A stretch of 64,000 nt of DNA from Bernardetia sp963719525 (GCA_963719525.1 CAVRCG010000001.1:682001-746000); one strand, 5' to 3'; positions 44,322 to 54,501 are shown, counted from the stretch's first letter. Notes: generated by a model from the letters alone, not told the origin. A program made the numbers and translations.

Positions 44322-45566
44322 TCAACGAAGTCTTTCAATAACCATTTCAAGTGTTTCTGCAAAAATATCAATTTCTTCTTTCGTGTTGTAAAGCGCAAAA
44401 GAAGCACGAGCTGTTCCCTCCAAATTCAATCTTTTCATAAGAGGTTGCGTACAATGATGACCTGTTCGGATAGCAATTCCGTTTGCATCAAGCATCAAAC
44501 CCATATCGTAATGATGAACGCCATCGACAATAAAAGAAATTACACTTGCTTTTTCTTTAGCCGTTCCGATAATTTTTAGTCCATCGATAGAAGATAATTT
44601 TTGAGTTCCATACTCTAAAAGCAGTTGCTCGTGGGCAATAATATCACTTTTTGTAAGATTATTCACAAACTCAAAAGCTAATCTCAAAGCAACTGTATCA
44701 GCAATATTTGGCGTTCCTGCTTCAAATTTGTAAGGCAAAACATTATAACTAGAAACCTCATAGTCCACCTCTTTTATCATTTCTCCTCCTCCCATATAAG
44801 GTGGCATTGCTTCCAAAAGTTCTCTTTTTCCGTATAAAAGTCCTATTCCTGTTGGTGCATACACTTTATGACCCGAAAGAGCATAAAAATCTACATCCAA
44901 ATCTTGTACATCAATCTCTAAATGTGGACTGGCCTGCGCTCCATCAATTACTACTTTTGCGCCAACTTCATGAGCTTTTTGGATAATTTCTTTTACTGGA
45001 TTAATTGTTCCTAAGGCATTCGAAACGTGTACGACTGCTACAATTTTTGTTTTTTCTGAAAGCATATTTTGATAGCCTTCCATATCCAATTCTCCATTAT
45101 CAAAAACAGGAATTACTTTTATTTTTGCACCTGTTTGAGAAGCTACAATTTGCCAAGGAACAATATTAGAATGGTGTTCTAAGCTAGAAATCAGAATTTC
45201 ATCGCCTTCTTTCAAAAACGTTCTTCCATACGATTGAGCAACTAAATTAATACTTTCGGTTGTTCCACGAGTAAAAATAATTTGCTCTTCAGATGGAGAA
45301 TTGATAAACTGTTGTGCTGACTTTCGTGTTGCTTCAAAGGCTTCTGTGGCACGTTCGGCAAGTGTGTGTGCTCCTCTATGTACATTCGAATTAATTTTTA
45401 AATAATAATTTGAAAGTGCATCGATGACTGCTTTTGGCTTTTGAGTTGTGGCTGCATTATCAAAATAAATTAATGGTTTGCCTTGTATATCTTGATTGAG
45501 AATTGGAAACTGTTCTCTAATTTTATTTATATCGAAATTTTTACTTGTATGAGTTGCAGTAAGCAT
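44322..45566 (-). CDS. sufS: Cysteine desulfurase, SufS type
   Basis: 414 residues. The PLP lysine is in YALSGHKVYAPTG (about 232) and the active-site Cys in RTGHHCTQPLM (about 368), with the short SufS-type loop around the Cys. It supplies sulfur from cysteine for iron-sulfur clusters. No other suf gene is in the window. Confidence 0.95.
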   Translation of the reverse strand: MLTATHTSKNFDINKIREQFPILNQDIQGKPLIYFDNAATTQKPKAVIDALSNYYLKINSNVHRGAHTLAERATEAFEATRKSAQQFINSPSEEQIIFTRGTTESINLVAQSYGRTFLKEGDEILISSLEHHSNIVPWQIVASQTGAKIKVIPVFDNGELDMEGYQNMLSEKTKIVAVVHVSNALGTINPVKEIIQKAHEVGAKVVIDGAQASPHLEIDVQDLDVDFYALSGHKVYAPTGIGLLYGKRELLEAMPPYMGGGEMIKEVDYEVSSYNVLPYKFEAGTPNIADTVALRLAFEFVNNLTKSDIIAHEQLLLEYGTQKLSSIDGLKIIGTAKEKASVISFIVDGVHHYDMGLMLDANGIAIRTGHHCTQPLMKRLNLEGTARASFALYNTKEEIDIFAETLEMVIERLR

Positions 45567-45582
45567 AATATTCTATTTTGAT

Positions 45583-45663
45583 GTAGAACAGACATCTCTG
45601 TCTGTTGAATTATCTGTTGAATTTCATATATTTCTATACAACAGACTAGGAAGTCTGTTATAC
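45583..45663. repeat. Pair of REP-like hairpins
   Basis: GTAG then AACAGAC...GTCTGTT, and 34 bp further AACAGACT...AGTCTGTT then ATAC. The two stems share the same sequence, and one foot is GTAG. It lies just upstream of the sufS start. Confidence 0.6.
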
Positions 45664-45753
45664 ATTTACAAATATAGCTAATTTAGATTGATTTTAAAGA
45701 AGCTACTTTGTTGATTGAATAATGGAATGACAAAGAATTTTGTTTGAAGAATA

Positions 45754-46377
45754 TTAATCTGACTTTTTCAATTTAAACAATAAACGAAAAGCAATAGGCG
45801 TAAATTCTATAACATTTCCTCTATTATTAGGAACAACGCTAAAATCAAGTACCTTTAGTTCGTAGCCTAAACGATTATTTTTTGGATTCAATTGAAAACC
45901 AAACAAACCGTTTATGGCGAAATTACTCGCATCAAAATAGTAATTTTTCTTTTCTTCTATAAAATTTCCGTCATTCATATAATTTGGATAACCACCACTT
46001 CCGACATATCCATTCATATAATTTAGAGTAATTCCTGTTCCTATAAAAAATGAAAAGGATTTGATTCGAAGTACATCAAAATTAAAATTAGTTTTTAGGT
46101 TATACGACGAATAATGAGCATCTGGAAAATGAGCATGTGTACCTTTGTATCCTCCAAAAGTAAGACTAGGAACAAATCGCAATCTGGTAGTAAATTTTGA
46201 GAATATATTTCGTTGATATCCTAAACCAAAACTAGTTCCTATTCCAAAACTAACAACATCAGTTTGAGCAACCGTAAATCCGACAGAAGAAAATAAAGTA
46301 TGTGAAGAGAAATTATTTTGAGCAAAAGTAAAATTTGCAGAAAAAAAGAAGAGCAAAATAAACAGTATTTTTTTCAT
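45754..46377 (-). CDS. Outer membrane beta-barrel-like protein
   Basis: The start ATG 46377 (MKKILFILLFFFSANFTFAQ) gives a clean signal peptide; the longer frame from 46470 lacks one at its N-terminus. The 207-residue product has alternating hydrophobic strands (FGIGTSFGLGYQRNIFSKFT, FFIGTGITLNYMNGYVGSGG) and ends with a strand of the barrel type. It is probably an outer membrane barrel of unknown role. Confidence 0.7.
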   Translation of the reverse strand: MKKILFILLFFFSANFTFAQNNFSSHTLFSSVGFTVAQTDVVSFGIGTSFGLGYQRNIFSKFTTRLRFVPSLTFGGYKGTHAHFPDAHYSSYNLKTNFNFDVLRIKSFSFFIGTGITLNYMNGYVGSGGYPNYMNDGNFIEEKKNYYFDASNFAINGLFGFQLNPKNNRLGYELKVLDFSVVPNNRGNVIEFTPIAFRLLFKLKKSD

Positions 46378-46558
46378 TTTAGTTTGAAAAATATTGAAGG
46401 AATAAATTTTGTTATTACGGCTACGCCAAAATTTTAACAACTGTTGCATTATCTTTGTCATAAAAATCAAATTTATAAAAACCTTGATTGTGATTGCAAG
46501 TTGTAGAAAGTAGCTTTAACTTTGAAGAATTATTACTCACTTTAAAACTTATACCTGT

Positions 46559-47913
46559 GTGAATTTTATACTTACCCAAGATTATTTAGACCAATTTTCA
46601 GAAGCTGTACATAACAAAGATACAGATTTCATTATTTCTCAAACCGATATTCTTCATTCGGCTGATATTTCGGCTATTCTAGACGAATTAGAAACAGACG
46701 AATGTCATTATATTTTGAGCCTTTTGCCCGAACAAGTTCGAGCTGATATTATTAGTGATTTGGATACAGATGTTCGTGCCGATTTTTTGCAGACTTATCA
46801 ACCTGCTGAAGTTGCTGAAATTTTGGATTATACCGATTCTGATGATGCTGCCGATATTTTGAACGAACTTCCTCTAAAGATGAGAGAAGAAGTTATTTCT
46901 CATGTCGAAGAGCCACAAGATGTAATGGATTTATTGCATTATGACGAGGATTGTGCTGGTGGTTTGATGGCAAAAGAACTCGTTACGGCAAATATAAACT
47001 GGACAGTCGTACAATGTGTAGAAGAAATACGAAGACAATCGGAAGACGTAGAAAAGATTTATTCAATTTATGTAATCGATGATAATAATGTTCTTTTAGG
47101 AAGAGTTGGAATAAAAAAATTAGTTCTGAATCGCAGTAATACAAAGGTTGCAGACATTTATGAACCTGATGTTATTTCGGTTTATTCGTATCAAGACGAG
47201 GAAGAAGTGGCTAATATTATGCAAAAATATGATTTAGAAGCCGTTCCTGTTGTGAATGTAAATAAGCAGCTTTTAGGTAGAATTACGATTGATGATATTT
47301 TAGATGTAATAACTGAACAAGCCGAACAAGACATTCAAGCAATGGCTGGACTTTCGGAAGATGTAGAAGAAGATGATAGTGTTTGGGTGCTTTCTCGTGC
47401 TAGATTGCCGTGGCTTTTGATTGGAATGGTAGGAGGAATGATGGGTGCAAAATTTATAGGACTTTTTGAAGGACAATTAATAGCCGTTCCTGCAATGGCA
47501 TTTTTTATTCCTTTGATTACTGCAACAGGTGGAAATGTTGGGATTCAGTCTTCAACTTTGGTTGTACAAGCTCTTGCAGATACAGGAGGCTTACAAGAAA
47601 GTTTGTGGAAAAGACTTTTCAAATCCTTTTTAGTCGCTCTTATAAATGGTTTTGTGATTGGAGTTTTTGTTTTGGGAGCGAATGTTCTCTTGACTGGTGG
47701 AGAAATTATTCTTTCTATTGTAGTTTCTTTCGCACTTTTTTGTGTAGTAATTATTGCTTCTATTATGGGAACGATAACGCCACTTATTCTGAACAAATTT
47801 GATGTAAATCCTGCCGTCGCTTCGGTCATTTTATCACAACTGCGAATGACCTTTTGGGATTAGCTATTTATTTTTCTGTGGCTAAATTACTTTTTTCTAT
47901 GACTGTTGGATAA
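46559..47913 (+). pseudogene. mgtE: MgtE-type magnesium transporter, frameshifted near the end
   Basis: The N-terminal domain (ILDELETDECHYILSLLPEQ) is the helical sensor, followed by two CBS domains (near 130-250) and five transmembrane helices from about 285. The reading ends at 47863 with SVILSQLRMTFWD. Adding one G at the GG of 47824-47825 gives ASGHFITTANDLLGLAIYF to 47913, with the expected last helix and a normal 451-residue length. So one base is missing in the last tenth. The start is GTG at 46559. Confidence 0.85.
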
Positions 47914-47990
47914 TTGTAAATGAATGAAAATAGGGTAACTTATTGGTAAATAATTTGTATGAAGAATGAAGGTAAATGCGAATACTCTAT

Positions 47991-48341
47991 CTAAGAAATT
48001 GCAAAACCTGTATGTATTCTAGCGTAAGGAGGTTTCAGACCCAAAACAATATCATCTTTGGGAACTCCTCTTTCCATTAAATAATCGACAACTTCGTGTT
48101 CTGTTCTATTCCATTGCAGCCATATTTTATCATTGATTATAGAAAAATGGAACGCCACAAAAAATTGATGCAAATTTTCTTTCCAACCTAAAGAAAGAAG
48201 TTGGTAATTATTACTTTGTCTATCAGCTATTACTTCTGTACGAATATTTTCATCTCGTCCTTTTGAAGCTTCTGCCTGTTGTTGCAAAAAATCTATGATG
48301 ATGTTTTGATAGTTGGTTACTTTATCTACTATTTTATCCAT
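47991..48341 (-). CDS. xisI: XisI-like protein
   Basis: 116 residues matching XisI from the cyanobacterial fdxN excision element: YNHIIxxLL-like opening, KWIQWNRTEHEVVDYLMERG (here IWLQWNRTEHEVVDYLMERG), and the end GLKPPYARIHTGFAIS. It overlaps the xisH stop by 13 bp, so the two genes are coupled. In cyanobacteria these were named as excision controllers; most such pairs now look like toxin-antitoxin or nuclease modules. Confidence 0.9.
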   Translation of the reverse strand: MDKIVDKVTNYQNIIIDFLQQQAEASKGRDENIRTEVIADRQSNNYQLLSLGWKENLHQFFVAFHFSIINDKIWLQWNRTEHEVVDYLMERGVPKDDIVLGLKPPYARIHTGFAIS

Positions 48342-48742
48342 TTTTCAATTTTTTCAGTAATTGGATTATAAATTAAAACTTTTGCATTGATAAATTTTAA
48401 TGCTTTTTGAATTGCCTTCTCTTGAAAAAAAGTATCCCAAGTGAAAGCTGGAACAGCCAAAAATAAAACTCTGTCAGGTTCTACTTCTTCTAGTACAACA
48501 AAATAATCTACGTATTGCCCGACAGCTCTGTGAAACTCATTAACATCAGAAGTGCCTACAAAACTTTTAACTTCAACTACTATTTTTTCTGTTCCTTTGT
48601 TTGCACTAAAAAGCTTTTCTGCTCCTAAATCAATTTGATATTTTATTTTTCCACTTTCTAAAATATAAGGGTCGTCTGTTATTTCCCAACCATCTTTTTC
48701 TAAAGCACGTTTTACTTGTTCGTGATAAAAATCTTTTGCCAT
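48329..48742 (-). CDS. xisH: XisH-like PD-(D/E)xK protein
   Basis: Start ATG 48742 (MAKDFYHEQVKRALEKDGWE) matches family members; the longer frame adds seven residues. The 137-residue protein has the nuclease-fold motif IDLGAEKL then VVEVKSF (ExK), followed by FVGTSDVNEFHRAVGQYVDY. Together with xisI it forms a two-gene cassette common in cyanobacteria and unusual here, which suggests horizontal transfer. Confidence 0.9.
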   Translation of the reverse strand: MAKDFYHEQVKRALEKDGWEITDDPYILESGKIKYQIDLGAEKLFSANKGTEKIVVEVKSFVGTSDVNEFHRAVGQYVDYFVVLEEVEPDRVLFLAVPAFTWDTFFQEKAIQKALKFINAKVLIYNPITEKIEKWIK

Positions 48743-49057
48743 AATTAATTTTGATTCAAGCATATTTTAATAAACGCAAGAAGTTATTATAAGTTTTGCA
48801 TGTCAAAACCTCCTGCAATCAAAATTTATTTCAAATATACAAACAAGATTTTTAAACACTAGTTGCAAACATTCATAACTGTATAAATTTAAAATTTGAA
48901 TATATCATCTAAACTTTTATAGTCAAGATATCGTTTCAAAAAAACTATATTATACTGCTGCTTATTTTTTTGTCCATATTTTCTCCCAATAATTAAGAAA
49001 ATAGAGAATATTATTAGATTTTTATGTTTTACAGTTTCTATTTAAATATTTCGAAAA

Positions 49058-49741
49058 ATGGATGAAAAGAATGCTTTACTAGAGAAATTAGAATACTTGC
49101 GTAAAGAATATTTTATTACTGCAGGTGCTACACAAAAATTTGAGCTTAGAAAACGTATTGAGGAACTTGAAAAACGTTTAGAAAAAATTAATGATGATAA
49201 CAATTTAGTCCTAAACGACAATGAAGATCAAGCAATTTCTATTCAAAGAGGAAATCAAACAGAAAATAGTAATGAAAAAACTTTAAAAATAAAGCCAAAA
49301 GAAATAATTTATTTTAGCTTCTTGATAGTATTTCTGGCTTTTTTATATAAAGTGCAATTCTATGAAATAAAATCTCACGATACTGAGCAAGGATTTACGC
49401 AAGAACAATCTGATAAATTTCAATCAGAAACAGATAGTATGATAAAGACTATTTTAGATTCTGAAGGAATAGAAAAAAACCAAAAATCAAAACAGGCTTT
49501 ACACTTAATAGCAAATAGAAGAGATAGCATTTTAAGTAAAATAGAAATGAATAGCTTAAATACTTGGCGATTGTACTATAATAATTACTTTTACTGTAAT
49601 AAAATAGAAAGCGAAGTAGAAATTAGTAATAAGTGGTATAATTTAAAAAGTCAACCAATTTTTATAATAACATTGATAATTACTCTAATTTCAATCGTAT
49701 TTTATTTTTTTCAAAAATTTAAGGAAAAAACAAATAATTAA
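49058..49741 (+). CDS. Coiled-coil membrane protein of unknown function
   Basis: 227 residues: an N-terminal charged coiled coil (LEKLEYLRKEYFITAGATQK, ELRKRIEELEKRLEKI), a membrane helix at about 90-110 (IIYFSFLIVFLAFLYKVQFY), a helical middle domain and a second membrane helix near 200-217 (IFIITLIITLISIVFYFF). The opening resembles the short helical adaptor domains attached to STAND, TIR or caspase-like proteins in Bacteroidota and cyanobacteria, but this is a weak likeness. No partner gene is adjacent. Confidence 0.6.
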   Translation: MDEKNALLEKLEYLRKEYFITAGATQKFELRKRIEELEKRLEKINDDNNLVLNDNEDQAISIQRGNQTENSNEKTLKIKPKEIIYFSFLIVFLAFLYKVQFYEIKSHDTEQGFTQEQSDKFQSETDSMIKTILDSEGIEKNQKSKQALHLIANRRDSILSKIEMNSLNTWRLYYNNYFYCNKIESEVEISNKWYNLKSQPIFIITLIITLISIVFYFFQKFKEKTNN

Positions 49742-49961
49742 AAAAATAGAAAGGCTCTTATCTAATATTGGACTGACAATAAATAGGCTTCATGCTTACC
49801 AAATTTTATTCTTAGTTAGAAAGTAATACAACCTCTTAGTACTAACAGATTCCTACAATAATGCTTAAAGATACAATTACGCTACTCTATATTTAGTGAA
49901 TGATTATTTTATTTATCGTTAATAAGATTACATCTTATAGTAGTATCTGTAAAATACTTTC

Positions 49962-50019
49962 CTACTCCACCAAAATCCCCTTCAAATCAATAGGCAAGAC
50001 TTTCAAAACACCGATTTCA
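49962..50019 (-). repeat. Degenerate copy of the smc 3' end
   Basis: 58 bp matching the last 58 bp of smc (50914-50971) at 52 positions, the first 35 being identical. It would encode EIGVLKVLPIDLKGILVE and a stop. With the true smc end it flanks a DUF3368/UPF0175 gene pair. This is the pattern left by an insertion at the 3' end of a gene that brings its own replacement end. Confidence 0.85.
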
Positions 50020-50061
50020 AAATGACCTTTTAGGGCTGGTAATTTATTTTATAATTTCATA

Positions 50062-50538
50062 TCACAACAAATCTTCATTTTCACTATGCAAAACAGAGTT
50101 TAATAATTGTAAAGAATAATGTCTTTTGTTTGCAATTAATGTTTCGAAAAGTGGTTTAAGCTCTGTAATAAATCCTTTTCGTTTTGCAACAGCTAATAAA
50201 CCTACTGTTCCGATACAATTCACCTGCATACTTTCAGCAATTAATCTAGCTTTCCTATCATCTATCAATAGAAAGTTTGCATTTAACTCTTTGTACAATG
50301 TTATTGCTTCTGACTCTCCATAATCCATTACAAATTGCAATTCATTTGCCCAAGTAACAGAAGTTGTTTTATTAGAAAAGAACGCAATAATTTTATCATA
50401 ATAAACGACAGTTTCATTAAGTGTAATTTCATTCCATATAGCCATTGGTATTTTTACTTCATCAAACAATTCTTGTAGGATTTCCAATTTATCTAAAAGA
50501 GCCAAAGAAAAAATAACTCCAGAATCTGCTATTACCAA
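50062..50538 (-). CDS. DUF3368 PIN-like toxin
   Basis: 158 residues. IADSGVIFSLALLDKLEILQ, IPMAIWNEITL, GESEAITLYKELNANFLLID and DDRKARLIAESMQVNCIGTV are the PIN-like DUF3368 core with its acidic residues, as in VapC-type ribonuclease toxins. Start is TTG at 50538, preceded by AGGAAAGAG; an ATG three codons upstream is closed by a stop. The upstream UPF0175 antitoxin gene is 14 bp away. Confidence 0.82.
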   Translation of the reverse strand: MVIADSGVIFSLALLDKLEILQELFDEVKIPMAIWNEITLNETVVYYDKIIAFFSNKTTSVTWANELQFVMDYGESEAITLYKELNANFLLIDDRKARLIAESMQVNCIGTVGLLAVAKRKGFITELKPLFETLIANKRHYSLQLLNSVLHSENEDLL

Positions 50539-50552
50539 TTCTCTTTCCTACA

Positions 50553-50825
50553 TTATTTTAGTTTTTTAATATCCTCAAAAACCTCTTCAATAGACAAAGA
50601 AGAAATAGGAATTTCATTTTCAGAAAGCAACGTTTCAAATTCTAACCTTGACAGACCTGCTATTTGTGCAGATTTTCCGATAGTTGTTCTTTCAGCTTGA
50701 TACAATCGAATAGCTAAAGAGATTCTGATTTGTTGTTTTAATTCCTTTTCAGAAGTATTTAGAGCTAGTAAAATATCCGAAGGAAAATCAATGTTTAAAG
50801 TCTTTGTGTTCGTTTTTTTGATTAT
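50553..50825 (-). CDS. UPF0175 antitoxin, no canonical start codon visible
   Basis: The frame reads IIKKTNTKTLNIDFPSDILL (after an upstream stop) through ALNTSEKELKQQIRIS, LAIRLYQAERTTIGKSAQIA, and GLSRLEFETLLSENEIPISS, ending in KKLK before TAA. This is UPF0175, the usual antitoxin for DUF3368. Where other members have MKTLNIDFP, this one has ACA in place of ATG, and no ATG, GTG or TTG exists before the upstream stop. A rare ATT/ATA start or a broken gene is possible. Confidence 0.65.
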   Translation of the reverse strand: MIKKTNTKTLNIDFPSDILLALNTSEKELKQQIRISLAIRLYQAERTTIGKSAQIAGLSRLEFETLLSENEIPISSLSIEEVFEDIKKLK

Positions 50826-50913
50826 TTATGGTATAATCTAATCAACGCAAAAAAGCTATTCTAAGTTTATAAAATTAAGATTTCATACTTTAAAAATTCT
50901 ATGTTTAAAGAAT

Positions 50914-53900
50914 CTACTCCACCAAAATCCCCTTCAAATCAATAGGCAGAACCTTTGAAACACCAATTTCAGGCATCGTTACGCCATAAACGACATCAGT
51001 ACTTACCATTGTACGCTTATTATGAGTAACGATGATGAACTGAACTTCTTCTGCAAACTTTTTAATAATTCTATTAAATTTATCAATATTTGCATCATCT
51101 AAAGGTGCATCTACTTCGTCAAAAATACAAAAAGGAGCAGGTCGCAATAAATAAAGAGCAAATAAAAGTGCAACGGCTGTCAGCGTTTTTTCTCCACCAG
51201 AAAGTTGTTTTATAGTAAGAGGACGCTTTCCTTTTGGCTGTGCAATAATCTCAATTTTAGAAGAAAGTGGGTCTTCAGGAGTAGTGAGTGTCAAATCACA
51301 ATTATCTTCTTCTGAAAAAAGAGAACGGAAAACACGAATAAAATTTTCTCTAATCTGATGAAAGGCATCTAAAAAGGCTGTTTTGGCTGCATCATCTAAT
51401 TCTGCAATCGTATCTTCTAAGAGTTTTTGAGCGTCGAAAAGGTCGCCTCGCTGTTCGGTAATAAAATCATGTCTTCCTTTTATTTCATCATACGCTTCTT
51501 TTGCTGTGGCATTTATTGTTCCGATACGCTGCAAACGACGTTTTGCTGCTTCAATTTCATCGATTAATGTTTCATCTGGAAGCTCGTCTTCTTCTGTTTT
51601 GGCTTGTAAAAGTTCGTCGGTAAGTTCAATTTCAAATTCGGCTGATAACCTTTCTCTAGTTGCTGTCAGTTTTAATTTTGTTTCATTGAGTTTATTTTGG
51701 AAAGACATCGTTCTGGTATCGCAGTTTTCTCGCTGTCTTTGGAGTTCCTTTATTACCTTTTCTACTCTCGTTATTTCTTCACGCAATCTATAAAACTGAC
51801 TTTCAATTTCTGATAAATCACCTTGCAAATCCGTTTTGATTTCTTCTAAAGAAGTTATCTCTTCAATCTGTAACGCAATTTTTTCTTTAAGCTGATTTAC
51901 TTCTTCTGCAATTTCTTGAAGCTGTTGCTGACTTTGTGTAATGCGTTCTTTTCCAGTCAAAAGAGAAGTTTGTTTGAATTTTATCTCTTGTTTTAGATTT
52001 TCTAATTTACTTTCAAACTGAATGAAAGACATATTCTTTTCTTGTAATTCTTCTGCAATTTCTTGAAAACGCTCATTTTGGATTGAATAATTATCATTCA
52101 AATCATAATAAGCTCGTTCTGCTTCAATTATCTCTTCTTTTTTTGTATTAATTTTTGGCTTTAATTTCTCAATTTGTTCTGCCAAAATGCTCAAACGGTC
52201 TTGTGCTGCTTGTTTTCGCTCTTCGCTTCGCCTAACATTTTCTTGCATCTGTTCGGCTTTTGCTTGAAGAGAAATTCTTTGCTGTGAAACGTGATTGGTT
52301 TCGTTTTTCAGATTACGTAATTCCTCAAACTTTGATTGTGCTTGTAAATCTTCAACCTGAATTAAAAAATCATTTCGTTGATTCTCTAAATCTAAAATTT
52401 CGTTTTCTAAAACTGTAATTTCCTTGTTCAGTTCCTCCAAACGCTGTTTTCTGCCTAATTGAGAATTTTGATTTGAGTTCTCTTTACCTTTTCCTCCTGT
52501 CCAATTTCCACCAGTACGAGCTACAAACTGTCCATTTTTGAGAGCAATCGTAAAACCTTCAACATCATTTGAGTTATCATTTTCACTAAAATAAACGTTA
52601 TGAAAAAGTGAATAAGCGAGTTTTTTATAATTCTCATCAAACTCAATAACTGCTAACGCTGCAACTGCATTATCAATTGGAGGAAGATTTGGAATTACGT
52701 TTTCTAATTTGTCCAACACAAAAAAGTTTGCTTTTCCTTTTTCGTTTTCTGTCAATAATGAAATCGCTTTTCGTGCTTCGTTTTCTGTTTGGACGACATA
52801 AAAATTAAGATAAGGTTCTAAAATTGAAAAAAGTGCTTCGTTGTAATCGTCTTGTGCTGTGAAAATATCAGCTAATAAAACTGCATTTTCAGACCAATTT
52901 TCATTTTTACCTAACGAATTATTCAAATATTTTAAAGCATTTGAAAAACCTTCCATATTCTCTACTAGCGATTTGGTAAGATTTTGTTCTGCTTTCAAAC
53001 TGCTTTCTTTTCGCTGCTTTGTTCCTATTTGTTCTTTTAACGATTCGATTTGAGTGGTGAGAGAATTTATTTTTTGTGTTCTTTCGGCTTCTAATTTTTC
53101 AAGTTCTGAAATTTCGTTATTTCTAGTTTTTAGTTCGCTTTCAATTTCTTGTACTTTCTTTAATGTAATTTGTAATTCATCGGCTTGACCAGAAAAATCT
53201 AGCGCAATTTGATCATTTTCTTGTTTTGAGCCACTTTGTTGATTTTCCTTTAATTCAATTTCTTTTTGAAGAATAAGAATATCATTTTGCAACGTTTTGA
53301 ATTTCTCTTGTGCAGCTTGCATAGCAGAACGTAGATTTTCAGTTCTTACTTTCTCTTCTGCATGCGACTTTTTGAAATTCTCTAAAACGCTTTGAGTTTC
53401 CAGAAACTGTTTTTCCTGACTTTCCAAATTTTGCTGCAAGCTCTCCAAACTGCTTCCTGCTTGCTTCGTTCCAGATTCATCTTCTACTAACTGCTCTTCA
53501 ATTTGATTTCTGTTTTTACTCAAAAACTGCGTTCTGTCTTCGTTTCTAATTTTTTCGTTTTGAAGATGAGTTATTTTATCAATTTGAGAAGACAAATAAC
53601 GCTTCTTTTCTGCAATTATTTTTTCTTGTTCTATTGCTGTATTTTTCTGGTTTTCAATAGAATTTTCTAACTCTTCTTGTTCTTTGGTTAGAGTTTCTTT
53701 CTGCTCTAAAATAGTATTAATACTTGTATTTAATTCTACAAAATCATCAGAATTAGATTTTACCTGACGTTTGGCAAGTGCAATACTAAATTTTTCGTAG
53801 GCTTCTTTAGTAGAAAAATATTTTTCTGCTTGTTTGGCTTGACGTTCCAAACCCTTCATGTTTTTGTCTATCTCGTGCATCAAATCCTCCACACGTTCCA

Positions 53901-54462
53901 AATCGGACAAAGTAGCTTCTAATTTTGCCAACGTTTCTTTTTTACGCTGTTTGAATTGTGCTACTCCAGCAGCTTCTTCAAACATTACCTTTCGTGCGTC
54001 TTCTCTATCTGTCAGAATATCGTCGACCATTTTTAGTTCGATAATCGCATAAGAATTCAAAGTTGCACCTGTATTCATCAAAAGATTTGTAATATCTTTT
54101 CAACGACAAGGCGTACCATTCAAAAAATATTCACTAGAACCTGTTCGTGTATAACGCCTCGTAATACAAGCCTCTTTATATTCTGGTGGCAAAAGTTCCC
54201 TATTATTATCAAAATAAAGCGAAACTTCGGCAGCATCGGCAGCTTTTCTTTTCGCCGTTCCATTAAAAATAATATTTGACATTTTGTCGGAGCGCAGATG
54301 ACGAGTACGATGCTCGCCCAACACCCAACGCATGGCATCAATAATATTTGATTTTCCACAGCCATTTGGCCCTACGACACCAGTAATTCCTTCGTCGAAA
54401 CGAATAACTACTTTATCTCCAAAACTTTTAAATCCTTTTATTTCTAATCGAAGAAGTTGCAT
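50914..54462 (-). pseudogene. smc: Chromosome segregation protein SMC with in-frame TGA
   Basis: Two parts in one frame: 54100-54462 (MQLLRLEIKGFKSFGDKVVI, Walker A VVGPNGCGKSN) and 50914-54081 (the rest: long coiled coils, hinge FYVVQTENEARKAISLLTEN, ABC signature LSGGEKTLTAVALLFALYLL, Walker B FCIFDEVDAPLDD). TGA at 54100-54102 replaces the Leu codon of CRLKDITNLL; TTA to TGA is one base change. Total length 1183 residues, normal for SMC. SMC compacts and segregates the chromosome with ScpA/B. The gene is usually vital, so the stop deserves checking against reads. Confidence 0.85.
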
Positions 54463-54501
54463 ATATTATTTTCCTGTAGTCCATTTTAAATACCTTGAAC
54501 T

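Noticed and set aside
44801..44986. Short frames antisense to sufS and other housekeeping genes
   Set aside because: They follow the reading of strong conserved genes on the other strand and carry no independent signal.
54100..54102. Selenocysteine or TGA reassignment to explain the TGA codons in smc and the ART-like gene
   Set aside because: The smc position is a Leu in the family, no SECIS-like hairpin is evident, TGG is used for Trp throughout, and the symporter gene ends normally with TGA.
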